Source of the DNA: an uncultured Bacteroidota bacterium
Lineage (GTDB): Bacteria; Bacteroidota; Bacteroidia; Flavobacteriales; Flavobacteriaceae
Reading direction: 5' to 3'
Length of the DNA stretch: 64,000 nt
NCBI GenBank assembly: GCA_902617285.1
Contig: CACMVZ010000003.1
Span: 45,005 to 109,004 of the forward strand
The position numbers were made by a program, and so were the translations under genes. The notes beneath the pieces were generated by a model. The model was not told the origin of the DNA. It saw nothing but the letters and a program-made list of their open reading frames with translations, and did not search any database. Numbering within the stretch: the first letter of the stretch is position 1; the number at the start of each line of letters is the position of its first letter. Shown piece by piece: positions 52,965-61,986 of the stretch.

Positions 52965-54080
52965 TTAAACATTTTCAAAGTAAGTGTCTGTATCTTGAGG
53001 ATCATATGGCTCATTAATCCAAAATGAAGTGATCAAAGGTTCACTTCCAATATTTGTTATGTTATGTGTATACCAGATTGGCATATCAATAAATCCTGGC
53101 TGATCTCCATCCAATAAAAATTTATAGATTTTATCATTTCCAATTTTACGCATAGAAATTTTGGCCTTACCTTTCAAAACTGTAAATCGCTCTATTTTTC
53201 TAGTGTGAAAGTGATTGCCTCTTGTAATTCCAGGTAAAGTAGTTGAAAATGAAAATTGACCTCCAATTTCAGATCTTATTATTTCAGAGAAAAACCCTCT
53301 TTCATCAGATTCCTTTTTTAAGTAGATAGGAAAAGTCTTCTCTAAATTAATATAACCCCTAAATGTATTAAATAAATTAAGTTCAAAAGAATTATTAAAT
53401 AAAGGTAATGTGTTATCTTTTAGATAAGAATCTTTGAAATATTTTAAAATCCCTAAAACTTCAGATACTTTAATTTCAATATCTGAGGAAATATTAATAA
53501 GTTTTAATTCATTTTTTAGTTCAATATTTTTAACAATTTGTTTAACTAAACTTTCAATATAAATTAGTGGAACATTTGAGTCATTTAAAATTTCAGGGGT
53601 CTGGTCAATTAATATTTTGGAACAGAATGTTGCAACAAAAGAGTTGTAGTTTGGTTTACAAAAAGGTCCGAAAACATTGGGAATAATAAGCCCTGTAAAT
53701 TTACCTCCCAGTTCACTAATTGTCTGTTCTAAAAAAAGCCTAGATTCTTTTTTGGCCTTTCCATATAAAGAATCTGAATCCTCTTGAAAAGAGGAAGCAA
53801 AAATTAGATGACCTTTAAACGAGGTGTTTATAAGAGCTTTTCTTAAGGAATTATTAATTTCAATGTTTGAACTATATACTTCTTCGTTTGAATTAGCTCT
53901 GTTAACACCAGCTAAATGTACAATTACATCACATGAAGAAATAAAAGATTCAAGTAATTTTTTATTTTCTAAAAATTGTCTTTCAAAAGGTACTAATTTA
54001 TAATTCTCAAATTTATATTTAATTGTTTGAGAAAGGTGGTATCCTAAAAACCCATCTTGTCCTGTTATTCCAATTTTCAA
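52965..54080 (-). CDS. fnlB: UDP-sugar epimerase/reductase with cupin tail, FnlB/WbjC/CapF type
   Basis: A 371-residue two-domain enzyme. The N-terminal short-chain dehydrogenase fold starts with GITGQDGFLG (residues 4-13). The C-terminal domain (about 258-371) is a cupin with GNHFHTRKIERFTVLKG as metal-site strand. This pairing is the CapF/WbjC design, in which the cupin epimerises C3 and the reductase domain reduces C4 of the UDP-deoxy sugar on the way to UDP-L-FucNAc. It lies between FnlA- and FnlC-like genes with gaps of four and nine bases. Confidence 0.93.
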   Translation of the reverse strand: MKIGITGQDGFLGYHLSQTIKYKFENYKLVPFERQFLENKKLLESFISSCDVIVHLAGVNRANSNEEVYSSNIEINNSLRKALINTSFKGHLIFASSFQEDSDSLYGKAKKESRLFLEQTISELGGKFTGLIIPNVFGPFCKPNYNSFVATFCSKILIDQTPEILNDSNVPLIYIESLVKQIVKNIELKNELKLINISSDIEIKVSEVLGILKYFKDSYLKDNTLPLFNNSFELNLFNTFRGYINLEKTFPIYLKKESDERGFFSEIIRSEIGGQFSFSTTLPGITRGNHFHTRKIERFTVLKGKAKISMRKIGNDKIYKFLLDGDQPGFIDMPIWYTHNITNIGSEPLITSFWINEPYDPQDTDTYFENV

Positions 54081-54084
54081 GCTA

Positions 54085-55098
54085 TTAAAGTTTTATGAGC
54101 GGATCATTCTTAATTTCCGGAACTTGCATTAATAAATCTTTCATTTTATCAACATCTAAACGCACTGTATTGTCTGAGGTATATTCGCCATTAGGGAATT
54201 CATTTTTGTTACCCTCTGAAAAGTATGGATCATAATTTAAATCTCTATTATCTGATGCAATTGAATAATAATTCCCTAAGTCAACAGCTTTCATCATTTC
54301 TTCTGAAGTTACTAAAGTCTCATATCTTTTTTCACCATGTCTAATACCAATTTCTTGAATAGATGATTTAGAATCATATAATTCCAAGAGTGCTTGGGCT
54401 AGAACAGAGACTGATGCTGCAGGTGATTTCTGAACAAACATTTCACCTTGTTTTCCATTTTTAAATGCATATAGCACTAGCTCAACAGCATTATCTAGGG
54501 TCATCATAAAACGAGTCATCTCAGGATCTGTAATTGTTACTGGTTTACCCGTTTTAATTTGATCAATAAATAATGGAATAACTGATCCTCTTGAGCCCAT
54601 TACATTGCCATATCTAGTACCACAAAAAATGGTTTTGGAATCATCTAAATTACGAGATTTGGCCACCATTACCTTTTCCATTAAAGCCTTTGTCATTCCC
54701 ATTGCATTAATTGGGTATGCTGCTTTGTCAGTACTTAAAATAACAACCTTTTTAACTTCAAAATTTTCTGCAGACTCAAGGACATTCTCGGTTCCAAGTA
54801 CATTAGTTTTAATTGCCTCCAAAGGAAAAAACTCACATGATGGAACTTGCTTTAAAGCAGCAGCATGAAAAATATAATCTACTCCCTTTACAGCTTTAGA
54901 TACCGAAGAGGAATCTCTAACATCACCTATATAGAACTTTAATCTACTATCATTTTGAGATTTACGAAGATCATCTTGCTTTTTTTCGTCCCTACTAAAA
55001 ATTCTTATTTCGGAGAATTCTTTGTTTGCAATCGCTTTATTTAAAAAAGCTGTGCCAAAAGATCCTGTTCCACCAGTAATTAATAAAGTTTTACTCAT
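54085..55098 (-). CDS. fnlA: UDP-GlcNAc 4,6-dehydratase/5-epimerase, FnlA/WbjB/CapE type
   Basis: A 337-residue short-chain dehydrogenase with TGGTGSFG (residues 8-15) and, at the active site, MGMTKALMEKV, where Met-x3-Lys replaces the usual Tyr-x3-Lys as in the FlaA1/CapE inverting dehydratases. Other marks are STDKAAYPINAMG and GTRYGNVMGSRGSV. It makes the first intermediate in UDP-L-FucNAc synthesis. It overlaps the upstream glycosyltransferase gene by eight bases. Confidence 0.93.
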   Translation of the reverse strand: MSKTLLITGGTGSFGTAFLNKAIANKEFSEIRIFSRDEKKQDDLRKSQNDSRLKFYIGDVRDSSSVSKAVKGVDYIFHAAALKQVPSCEFFPLEAIKTNVLGTENVLESAENFEVKKVVILSTDKAAYPINAMGMTKALMEKVMVAKSRNLDDSKTIFCGTRYGNVMGSRGSVIPLFIDQIKTGKPVTITDPEMTRFMMTLDNAVELVLYAFKNGKQGEMFVQKSPAASVSVLAQALLELYDSKSSIQEIGIRHGEKRYETLVTSEEMMKAVDLGNYYSIASDNRDLNYDPYFSEGNKNEFPNGEYTSDNTVRLDVDKMKDLLMQVPEIKNDPLIKL

Positions 55099-56197
55099 TT
55101 AAAAGTATTGTATTGATATATATATTAAACCTTTCCTCTGATTTATAATTGGAAAATACGAATTTTTTAGCCTCTTTTAGTTGTCCATTGATTTGTTTTT
55201 TTAAAGTAGCTGCTATTTTTTCTGAAGCTGAAACAGGGTCATTTGGTTCAAAATAGACTCCAAATTTTCCAATTATGTTTTTATTGAATGGTAAGTTTGA
55301 ACAAACAATATTTCTATTCATGTAAAGTGCCTCGATTGGAGTAGCTGAAAAACATTCTAAATTTGAAGGGAAAAAAATCATATCCATTTTATTATAAAAA
55401 TCAGGGCACTGATTTATACTAAGTTCTCCTAAAGAGACTACTTTTTCTCTAAACTCTTCACTCATTTTTTCCATTTCTTTAGTAGTTAATGTGCAATAAA
55501 ACTGTGCCTTTATAGAATGAGTTTTCTCTAAAAGGTCTTTTACTAATGGAATTATACTTAAATTTTTGTGAATATAATTCCTCCCAATTACACCAATTTT
55601 AAATTTATCAGTTTTGGGTTTTTGAATTGGTTTCCAATTGCTTGGATTTAAAAAAACTTGATTTAAGGAATTTTTTGCAACTATAATTTTTTTATTTCTA
55701 AACATTTGTTCTAGTTGTGTTTTAATTCCCTTGTGCTCTACTATTAAAGTGTTTGAATTAAAATAAAAAGCTTTTTGAATCAAAAAAACAATTTTAAATT
55801 TTAACCATGTAATTAAGTCTAATTCATCGTAAACTTTATTTTTTGGAAATAAAATCCATGCTTGAGCAAATCCAGTTATCCAATCTCTTCCAGGTAATAA
55901 TTTAATACAATATAATGGGCCAAATAAAGTAAATATTTTTTTTGGTTGCATAATTGTAAAATAAAAAAACAGAGAACGCTTACTGGTTATTTTATAGCTA
56001 AGCCGATTTAAATAGGGTGCAAGATGTGAATTATTTATTTCCACATATAGTTTTCGTGAAAATAAAAAGTAAAACTTAGGATTAATTTCTGATTTTACAA
56101 AATGTTCAATAAAGCTCATTGCAACTTGTATGGAACCACCAGTTGAAATATTACTTAGATTTATATAAATTCGTTTTGTATCGCTATTTTTCATCAA
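55091..56197 (-). CDS. glycosyltransferase family 4
   Basis: A 368-residue GT-B glycosyltransferase. The N-terminal NLSNISTGGSIQVAMSF is the acceptor-side start, and the C-terminal donor region has IGVIGRNYIHKNL, MIFFPSNLECFSATPIEALYMNRN with the conserved E-x7-E spacing. Substrate unknown; a sugar transferase of the surface polysaccharide made by this operon. Start at the second of two adjacent ATGs is also possible (MMK). It overlaps the preceding glycosyltransferase gene by 14 bases. Confidence 0.85.
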   Translation of the reverse strand: MMKNSDTKRIYINLSNISTGGSIQVAMSFIEHFVKSEINPKFYFLFSRKLYVEINNSHLAPYLNRLSYKITSKRSLFFYFTIMQPKKIFTLFGPLYCIKLLPGRDWITGFAQAWILFPKNKVYDELDLITWLKFKIVFLIQKAFYFNSNTLIVEHKGIKTQLEQMFRNKKIIVAKNSLNQVFLNPSNWKPIQKPKTDKFKIGVIGRNYIHKNLSIIPLVKDLLEKTHSIKAQFYCTLTTKEMEKMSEEFREKVVSLGELSINQCPDFYNKMDMIFFPSNLECFSATPIEALYMNRNIVCSNLPFNKNIIGKFGVYFEPNDPVSASEKIAATLKKQINGQLKEAKKFVFSNYKSEERFNIYINTILLNE

Positions 56198-57326
56198 TTG
56201 CTTTTTGGATTACTTTAATTTGATACTCAGGATTATATTTCTCATCTATAATTCTTCTTCTTTCAGCGCGAGTTAGGTTAAAATCAAATTTGGAAAACCA
56301 AAGATCTATATTTAGGGATAAATCATCAATATCATTTTCATTGAAAAAGAACCCTGTCTGTTGGTCTTCAATAATGGCAGCCTCAGGCATTTGTTTATTA
56401 AAATAATTATGTGTCCCAACAGGGGTGCCATAACTTAAAGCATGAACAGCATTAAGTCCTGCATTACCTGGAGAGACCATTAAATCAGAGGAGTAAATTA
56501 ATTTAGATAATTCGGATTCCTTGTAAGTTTTTCCATAAAAGTATATCCACCCCTTTTTTAAACCTTCTTTAGATATCTTTTTTAAAGAACTTTTTTGAGA
56601 TCCCTCGCCTACAATCAATAAATTAAAATTTATTCTCTTGGAATTTAATCGATACAAACTTTTGATTAATAGATCAATTTTTTTTACGGGCGTAAGTCTT
56701 CCTAAAAAAAGAACAGTTTTTAATTTAGAATTTTTAAAAAAGGTAAACTCTTTTTGAATATTATTTTTTTGATAGTTTTCAAAATATTCTTTTTGCACCT
56801 CATAATCTAATGAATTGTATATCACAAAAATTTTGTTTGCATCAAATCCAGTCTTAATCATTAATTCTTTACCCCTTTTTTCATATATTAAATATTTATT
56901 TCCCATCGAATAAAACAACGTCCTTAATTGTCTTTTGATATAGTTTTCGTTTCCATAAAATCCGTGAGTCCATAAAATTGTTTTTTTCCTTCTAAGTCTA
57001 CAGATTAATAAACCAATCCATGTAGATAATATGTTCATATCACCCAAGAAAATAGCCTGATTAAATGATCCTGAAAGACATAATCTAACAATTTTTGATT
57101 GCCAGATTACCCGCCTAAAAAAATAAAAATTTTTAATCTCATTAAAACTATTTAGCTTGTTTGACTCTAAAAAAAAATGTTTTTCAACTTGAATACCTCT
57201 ATTTTGAACAGGATCAAAACAAAATATAACATCACTCTTTTTATTATTAACCAGCTTTTTCCATATACTTTTCCTGTATGATGGGAAAAAATTAGTTACA
57301 AATATTATTTTTTCTTTTGCAATCAA
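56184..57326 (-). CDS. glycosyltransferase family 4
   Basis: A 380-residue GT-B enzyme. IIFVTNFFPSYRKSIW at the N-terminus, then WTHGFYGN, VLFLGRLTPVKKIDLLIK in the donor domain and VSPGNAGLNAVHALSYGTPVGTHNYF near the C-terminus are characteristic. The usual E-x7-E is degenerate (GNAGLNAVHAL), so it may belong to a variant subgroup. Sugar and linkage unknown. It overlaps the following gene by 14 bases; an 80-base gap of plain AT-rich DNA separates it from the GT2 gene upstream. Confidence 0.82.
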   Translation of the reverse strand: MIAKEKIIFVTNFFPSYRKSIWKKLVNNKKSDVIFCFDPVQNRGIQVEKHFFLESNKLNSFNEIKNFYFFRRVIWQSKIVRLCLSGSFNQAIFLGDMNILSTWIGLLICRLRRKKTILWTHGFYGNENYIKRQLRTLFYSMGNKYLIYEKRGKELMIKTGFDANKIFVIYNSLDYEVQKEYFENYQKNNIQKEFTFFKNSKLKTVLFLGRLTPVKKIDLLIKSLYRLNSKRINFNLLIVGEGSQKSSLKKISKEGLKKGWIYFYGKTYKESELSKLIYSSDLMVSPGNAGLNAVHALSYGTPVGTHNYFNKQMPEAAIIEDQQTGFFFNENDIDDLSLNIDLWFSKFDFNLTRAERRRIIDEKYNPEYQIKVIQKAIDEK

Positions 57327-57406
57327 AATATTTTTTAGTTTAATAAGATTTTTTTAAAGATTGTATATCAAATTTTATTGAGTTTCTTGTATTTATAATA
57401 ACAGCT

Positions 57407-58258
57407 CTATTTATAATTAAATTTTGAAAGCTTGTAATAAACTTTGGGGTAAAGAATTATCATAAAGATACCAATCAGGTTTTTTAAAAGAGCAATTAGA
57501 CCAAAATGAAACAACTGAAAATACATAACTTCTTTAATATTATAGTTTTTTGATTTATAAAAGCTTTTCAATCTTGCAAAAAAACTAGTATTCGGTTTTC
57601 GCCATAACTCAAGGTCATTTTTATTACAAACACCAACAACCTGTGAGGCTATAAATATTTTAAAATTTTTTTTAATTGCTCTTAAGCCATAGTCTGTATC
57701 TCCATAGTTATGAGTATACATTTTACTTAAAAAGCCCACTTTTTTAAAAATTTCTCTAGGGATAAAAACAAAATTTCCATTTATAAATAAACATTCTTGA
57801 GGTTTGCCTGATGGAATCAATAATGAAAGTTTTTTATCTCTTCCACCATATGTTAATTCATTTAAATTCTGATTAGAGGATATAAATGATCCAACGATTA
57901 TTGAAGAACTTTTAATTTTTATATCATTATATATAATTGAAAAAGCATTTTTAAATAATATTGAATCATCATTTAACCAAACATAATAGTCATAATCTTT
58001 TTTTTTGGAAGCTAATTCCCACAACTTTCTTGTTCCACCTGACCAAAAGTATTTACCATTACCATATATTACGTTTATGCTAGGATACATTTTTTTTAGA
58101 ATTTCTCCTGTTTTATCAGGTGAATTATCGTCTAAAAGAAAAATATCATGATCAAAACTATCAATTAAAGACAGTGAATTAAAACAATGTTTTAAACACT
58201 CTTTTGTTGTTTCTACCCTGTTATAACAAGTTATTAAAATTGCTATTTTTAAATTCAT
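57407..58258 (-). CDS. glycosyltransferase family 2
   Basis: A 283-residue GT-A enzyme. ITCYNRVETTKECLKHC opens it, followed by IFLLDDNSPDKTGEIL and YYVWLNDDSILF, which carries the DxD-like metal motif, and GTRKLW and YTHNYGDTDYGLRA with the acidic base region. A hydrophobic C-terminal stretch (about 250-270) may associate it with the membrane. It is likely a rhamnosyl-type transferase given the LNDD motif, but the sugar is not certain. Ten bases downstream of the next gene's stop. Confidence 0.87.
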   Translation of the reverse strand: MNLKIAILITCYNRVETTKECLKHCFNSLSLIDSFDHDIFLLDDNSPDKTGEILKKMYPSINVIYGNGKYFWSGGTRKLWELASKKKDYDYYVWLNDDSILFKNAFSIIYNDIKIKSSSIIVGSFISSNQNLNELTYGGRDKKLSLLIPSGKPQECLFINGNFVFIPREIFKKVGFLSKMYTHNYGDTDYGLRAIKKNFKIFIASQVVGVCNKNDLELWRKPNTSFFARLKSFYKSKNYNIKEVMYFQLFHFGLIALLKNLIGIFMIILYPKVYYKLSKFNYK

Positions 58259-58267
58259 GTAATTAAT

Positions 58268-59500
58268 CTAATTTTTAATGATCTTTTTATAAAGTTCTAA
58301 ATGCTTTAAAGCTATTTTGCTTGCTGCAAAATTGTCTAAAACATGTTTCCTACAATTAGACTTTAGCTTGGTATTATTTTTATTTAATACCCATAAAATT
58401 CCTTTTAAAAAATCATCTGTATCAAATGCTTTTGCTAGATATCCAGAAAATTTATGTCTAACAGTTGTTCTTAACCCAGAAGTATTAAATGCCACTACTG
58501 GGCATGAACATGCATTAGCTTCTGAGGCTACCTGTCCAAATGACTCTACTCTAGAGGGGATCAAAACTAAATCTGCTGCAGAATAAGCATCAATTAAAGA
58601 TTTTGAATTTCGTAAAAACCCCAAATAAAATACTGGAAATTTAAAATTTGGTTTAATTTTAGGTTCATCTTCGCCAAAGATAACCAATCCAATTTTTTCG
58701 TCGAGATTTTGGAGCTTTTCCAAAGATTTCTCTAAAAGGTCAAACCCTTTATGATAATCTTTAGTGCCTGAAGTTGAACCAAATAATATGAGAGATAATT
58801 CATTAGGTAATTTAAGAGTTTTTCTAGATAAATTTTTATCAACTGGTTTCCATTTTTTTATATCAATAGCGTTTGGAATTGAATAAACAGGCCATTTTTT
58901 CATTAAATAGCTTTTCTTAACATTTTGTTTCATCCAATCACTAGGTGTAATAATATTAATTGGGTTTTTCCAATATTTCTTTTTACGTATCCATGTCCAT
59001 CTGTTTATATCAAAGTGACCTTCTCCAACAGGTCTGTTTTTTTTTAAATAGCCTTCCCTCCACCTTCTATCATATGAAATGTGCTCTGCACCACAGAATC
59101 CCCACATATCATGGAGTGTCCAAACCAAGGGTTTTTTAATCTTGCTTAAATCTGAAACAGATATCATCTCGTTTTGAAACCAATGTAAATGAATTATATC
59201 AGCATCACTTTCATTGATAGCTTTTAACCAAAAAGGGGATGAAAATATTTGTGGTGAATGTAAAACAGGATTATTAGTTTTTAATAAACGAACAACTATC
59301 CTTGATAACAATCTTTTTATTCGACTAATTTTCTTTTGAAAAATATTTGGATAGGTTTTTACTCTAGGATTATTTCCATATTTATAATTTACCCAAATAC
59401 TTGAGTCACACTTTTTATCAAGTAAAGCTTTATGTAGTCTGGTTGTTGCAATAGATGCACCCCCTCTTCCATTAGAATTTGAAATATGAATTATTTTCAT
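58268..59500 (-). CDS. glycosyltransferase family 4
   Basis: A 410-residue GT-B transferase. It shows SNSNGRGGASIATTRLHKAL, the acceptor-side loop, HLHWFQNEMIS and WTLHDMWGFCGAEH, then LILFGSTSGTKDYHKGFDLL and ESFGQVASEANACSCPVVAFNTSG with the E-x7-E motif. The TLHDMW plus CG/GxEH pattern groups it with colanic-acid-type and capsule transferases. Cytoplasmic side of the membrane. The start overlaps the FkbM gene stop by four bases. Confidence 0.88.
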   Translation of the reverse strand: MKIIHISNSNGRGGASIATTRLHKALLDKKCDSSIWVNYKYGNNPRVKTYPNIFQKKISRIKRLLSRIVVRLLKTNNPVLHSPQIFSSPFWLKAINESDADIIHLHWFQNEMISVSDLSKIKKPLVWTLHDMWGFCGAEHISYDRRWREGYLKKNRPVGEGHFDINRWTWIRKKKYWKNPINIITPSDWMKQNVKKSYLMKKWPVYSIPNAIDIKKWKPVDKNLSRKTLKLPNELSLILFGSTSGTKDYHKGFDLLEKSLEKLQNLDEKIGLVIFGEDEPKIKPNFKFPVFYLGFLRNSKSLIDAYSAADLVLIPSRVESFGQVASEANACSCPVVAFNTSGLRTTVRHKFSGYLAKAFDTDDFLKGILWVLNKNNTKLKSNCRKHVLDNFAASKIALKHLELYKKIIKN

Positions 59501-60249
59501 TTACTGTAAATCCATTCTTTAACATATTGTGACTTCAATCTTGATACAATAGGAGGGTAAATATATACTGATGATAAAAAAGTTTTCATACCAAGTTTAT
59601 ATCCATTTTTTTTCATTAGAGAGTCAATATCACTTCTATTTAGCTCATCAGCGAGAAACCCTAAATCTTCAACACATACAACCCAAGGAAAATTTTTACT
59701 TGAAAAAAAACTCTCTAAAATCTTTTCCTCAAATCCTTCAACATCTAGATTTAACAGATGAATTTCAGAACTATTATTAATCTCTAAAAAACTTTTCATC
59801 ACATCATCATGATTCACAATGTTAACCTCAATTTCTTCTGTTGGAACTCTAGAAAATTTATTTTTTAATTCTATAACTCTTTCTTTATTAAAAGTGCTAT
59901 TATCTGGAGTGTTTGCATAATGATAAAAAGTTAATTTTTTATTTGATTTTTTTGGATCAAAACCTGCAGGAATAAATTTGTCTTTACCTCTAAAGAATTT
60001 ATATTTCCATATTAGATTTGGTAGGGGATCTACGCAAACGCCTCTCCATCCATGTAGATAAAATAAAAAAGTATTTGAATGTAAAATTGGATGATGAGAC
60101 CCTATATCAATGTAATAACCATTTTTTAATTTACTGAAAATTTTATGTAAAATGAAGTCTTCACCATCTGATGAAAAGTGAAGAGGCACTCCAAAAAAAA
60201 TGATAATTTTTCTTAAAATTTTATATAAAATAATAATTATTCTGTTCAT
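59497..60249 (-). CDS. FkbM family methyltransferase
   Basis: A 250-residue SAM-dependent methyltransferase. The FkbM pattern is visible: GYYIDIGSHHPILHSNTFLFYLHGWRGVCVDPLP (SAM site and following acid), then VNHDDVMK and LLNLDVEGFEEKILE near residue 180. In polysaccharide loci such enzymes O-methylate sugars. An N-terminal hydrophobic stretch (about 4-22) is unusual and may anchor it. Sits between the orphan ParB-like gene and a glycosyltransferase. Confidence 0.88.
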   Translation of the reverse strand: MNRIIIILYKILRKIIIFFGVPLHFSSDGEDFILHKIFSKLKNGYYIDIGSHHPILHSNTFLFYLHGWRGVCVDPLPNLIWKYKFFRGKDKFIPAGFDPKKSNKKLTFYHYANTPDNSTFNKERVIELKNKFSRVPTEEIEVNIVNHDDVMKSFLEINNSSEIHLLNLDVEGFEEKILESFFSSKNFPWVVCVEDLGFLADELNRSDIDSLMKKNGYKLGMKTFLSSVYIYPPIVSRLKSQYVKEWIYSK

Positions 60250-60261
60250 TATACATTTTGA

Positions 60262-61110
60262 TTAAATAGGCCCTCTAACTGGCACGTCACCGTTAAAAAC
60301 ATTATCAAATAAAATAGCAGCCTCTTTTTCATTAAAAATTCCATTTACAACATTTTTAAGTTGATTTAATCTGGAAAAATTTACAATACCCGATACTTTA
60401 CAATTAATATAATTATAAGTCAACTCTTTTCTTATATGTGCCCTATGATTTCCGGAACTTGACATTATCCATCTCCACTTATTATCCTTTATTAGTATAA
60501 CTGCTGATGGAAAATCAAAATTATTTTCGATATAGCCTTGATCTTTTATTTTATTTATCAATCTTTCAAACTGATGAACGTGGCTTTTAGCAGTATCATA
60601 AGAAAATATTTTTTCTTCAATATGTTTCAATGTTTTATCTATAAATGACATACCATTTTCAGATCTGTTTTTGTAAAAACTGAGAAGATATTTTTTTTTC
60701 ATAGTGTTGCTATCACTATCATCCCAAGGTAATACCATTAACCAAGAAGGATATGATACTATTCTAGATGAGCTTAAAAAATTATTAATATCCGATACTG
60801 ATTTATATTCAAAATTTTGATACTCATCGTGTAAAATTTTTATTACCTCTTCAGTAGATTTATTATTTAAGATCTCTTCAACAACTTTCGAGTAGATGTC
60901 TTTTGAACTGTCAAACTTAGTTCCTCTTATTGTTCTTCCTAATTTATATGGTAGCTGAACTGTTGGACTTAGGAGAATCTTATAATATGTTAATTTTAAA
61001 AAATTACCCTTTTTTTCGGTTTCACTTAATCTAAATATGGACTCAAAAGGCATGTATAATTTTAGATATAATCTCCTAGTTAATTTCACAAAATCTGAGT
61101 TATTAAACAT
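60262..61110 (-). CDS. uncharacterised protein with ParB-like GNHR motif
   Basis: A 282-residue soluble protein that I do not recognise as a whole. The only familiar piece is SSGNHRAHIRKEL (about 222-234), which resembles the (D/S)GxHR nucleotide-binding motif of ParB/Srx-type folds, preceded by strands DFPSAVILIKDNKWRWIM. The first half is helical and charged, with a WLMVLPWDDSDS stretch. Related-looking proteins occur in flavobacterial and proteobacterial surface-glycan loci. It could be a kinase-like or regulatory enzyme for the glycan; this is speculation. It starts directly at the stop of the upstream gene. Confidence 0.7.
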   Translation of the reverse strand: MFNNSDFVKLTRRLYLKLYMPFESIFRLSETEKKGNFLKLTYYKILLSPTVQLPYKLGRTIRGTKFDSSKDIYSKVVEEILNNKSTEEVIKILHDEYQNFEYKSVSDINNFLSSSRIVSYPSWLMVLPWDDSDSNTMKKKYLLSFYKNRSENGMSFIDKTLKHIEEKIFSYDTAKSHVHQFERLINKIKDQGYIENNFDFPSAVILIKDNKWRWIMSSSGNHRAHIRKELTYNYINCKVSGIVNFSRLNQLKNVVNGIFNEKEAAILFDNVFNGDVPVRGPI

Positions 61111-61977
61111 TTATTTTTCTCTTTTAAAAGAATCTATATAAGAAAAAGACGATCTATTTACTACATTTATATTTTTAGCAACTGCAAGTTCATTTAATAA
61201 ATCAGTAAATTTTAGAACTCTATAGTTTTGATATAGTCTTTCACTTAATGATTTGTTAGATTTGGAATTATATTTATTTGAACTGTCTTTTTCTGCTTTT
61301 GAATTTTTATAAAAATGCTTTACTGGCACACTAACATAATTTGTTTTTTGATCAACAGTTATAGATTTAAAACCAGAAAAGTCTATACCGTAAAGATATA
61401 TCTCTTTGTAATTACACATAATAGAGTACCATAATAAAGTTACCATGCTATTTACATTTGCAATGCTAAAAAATCTATTGCGAAGGGCATACAATTGCAT
61501 TTTTTTGGTAGTTAAATTAATAGATTTTTCAGGTATTTTTATAAATGAAATATTTGGATTATCAATTAGAATTGATTTAATATAATCATATCCTGATTCA
61601 GGACATAAAATTGAAATTTTCCAATTAATTTTTTTTAGCTTTTGATAGGTGTTATCTCTTAATTGTAAAAAATTTTTATTAAGGTCTTCTGACCAAAAAA
61701 GTTTATCAGCAAGGAAATAATAATTCGGTTTAAGCTGAAAAAAAGTATCTGTATTTGCAAAAAAATTTACTGCAAAAAAATCACATTCATGCTTTTTATA
61801 ATTATTTATTTCATGAATATCATTTATTAAAGAAGGCCCAGTTCCTATAATTATACTCTTCTTAGATCTTTGTTTTTCAAAACGGATTATTACTGGAGAT
61901 CTAAAATTAGTACATTTTGTTAGTAACAATTTTAGTATGAGCTTTATAAGATCAAATGCTAAATTTAAATAAATCAT
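61111..61977 (-). CDS. GT42/DUF115-like protein (possible sialyltransferase-type glycosyltransferase)
   Basis: A 288-residue protein. After a hydrophobic start (about 1-22) the motif IIIGTGPSLINDI (about 41-53) recalls the nucleotide-sugar loop GxGPSL of GT42 and DUF115 proteins, and ANVNSMVTLLWYSIMCNYKEIYLYGIDFSG (read in two halves, about 176-205) matches their second conserved region. The ending contains LSERLYQNYRVLKF and VVNRSSFS. A CMP-sugar transferase is possible, but no CMP-sialic acid genes lie in the window, so the donor is open. Confidence 0.62.
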   Translation of the reverse strand: MIYLNLAFDLIKLILKLLLTKCTNFRSPVIIRFEKQRSKKSIIIGTGPSLINDIHEINNYKKHECDFFAVNFFANTDTFFQLKPNYYFLADKLFWSEDLNKNFLQLRDNTYQKLKKINWKISILCPESGYDYIKSILIDNPNISFIKIPEKSINLTTKKMQLYALRNRFFSIANVNSMVTLLWYSIMCNYKEIYLYGIDFSGFKSITVDQKTNYVSVPVKHFYKNSKAEKDSSNKYNSKSNKSLSERLYQNYRVLKFTDLLNELAVAKNINVVNRSSFSYIDSFKREK

Positions 61978-61986
61978 TTTTTTATT

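Noticed and set aside
60279..60295. Second sigma-54-like TGGCACG on the plus strand
   Set aside because: It lies inside the coding region of a minus-strand gene and lacks the -12 element at the right spacing.
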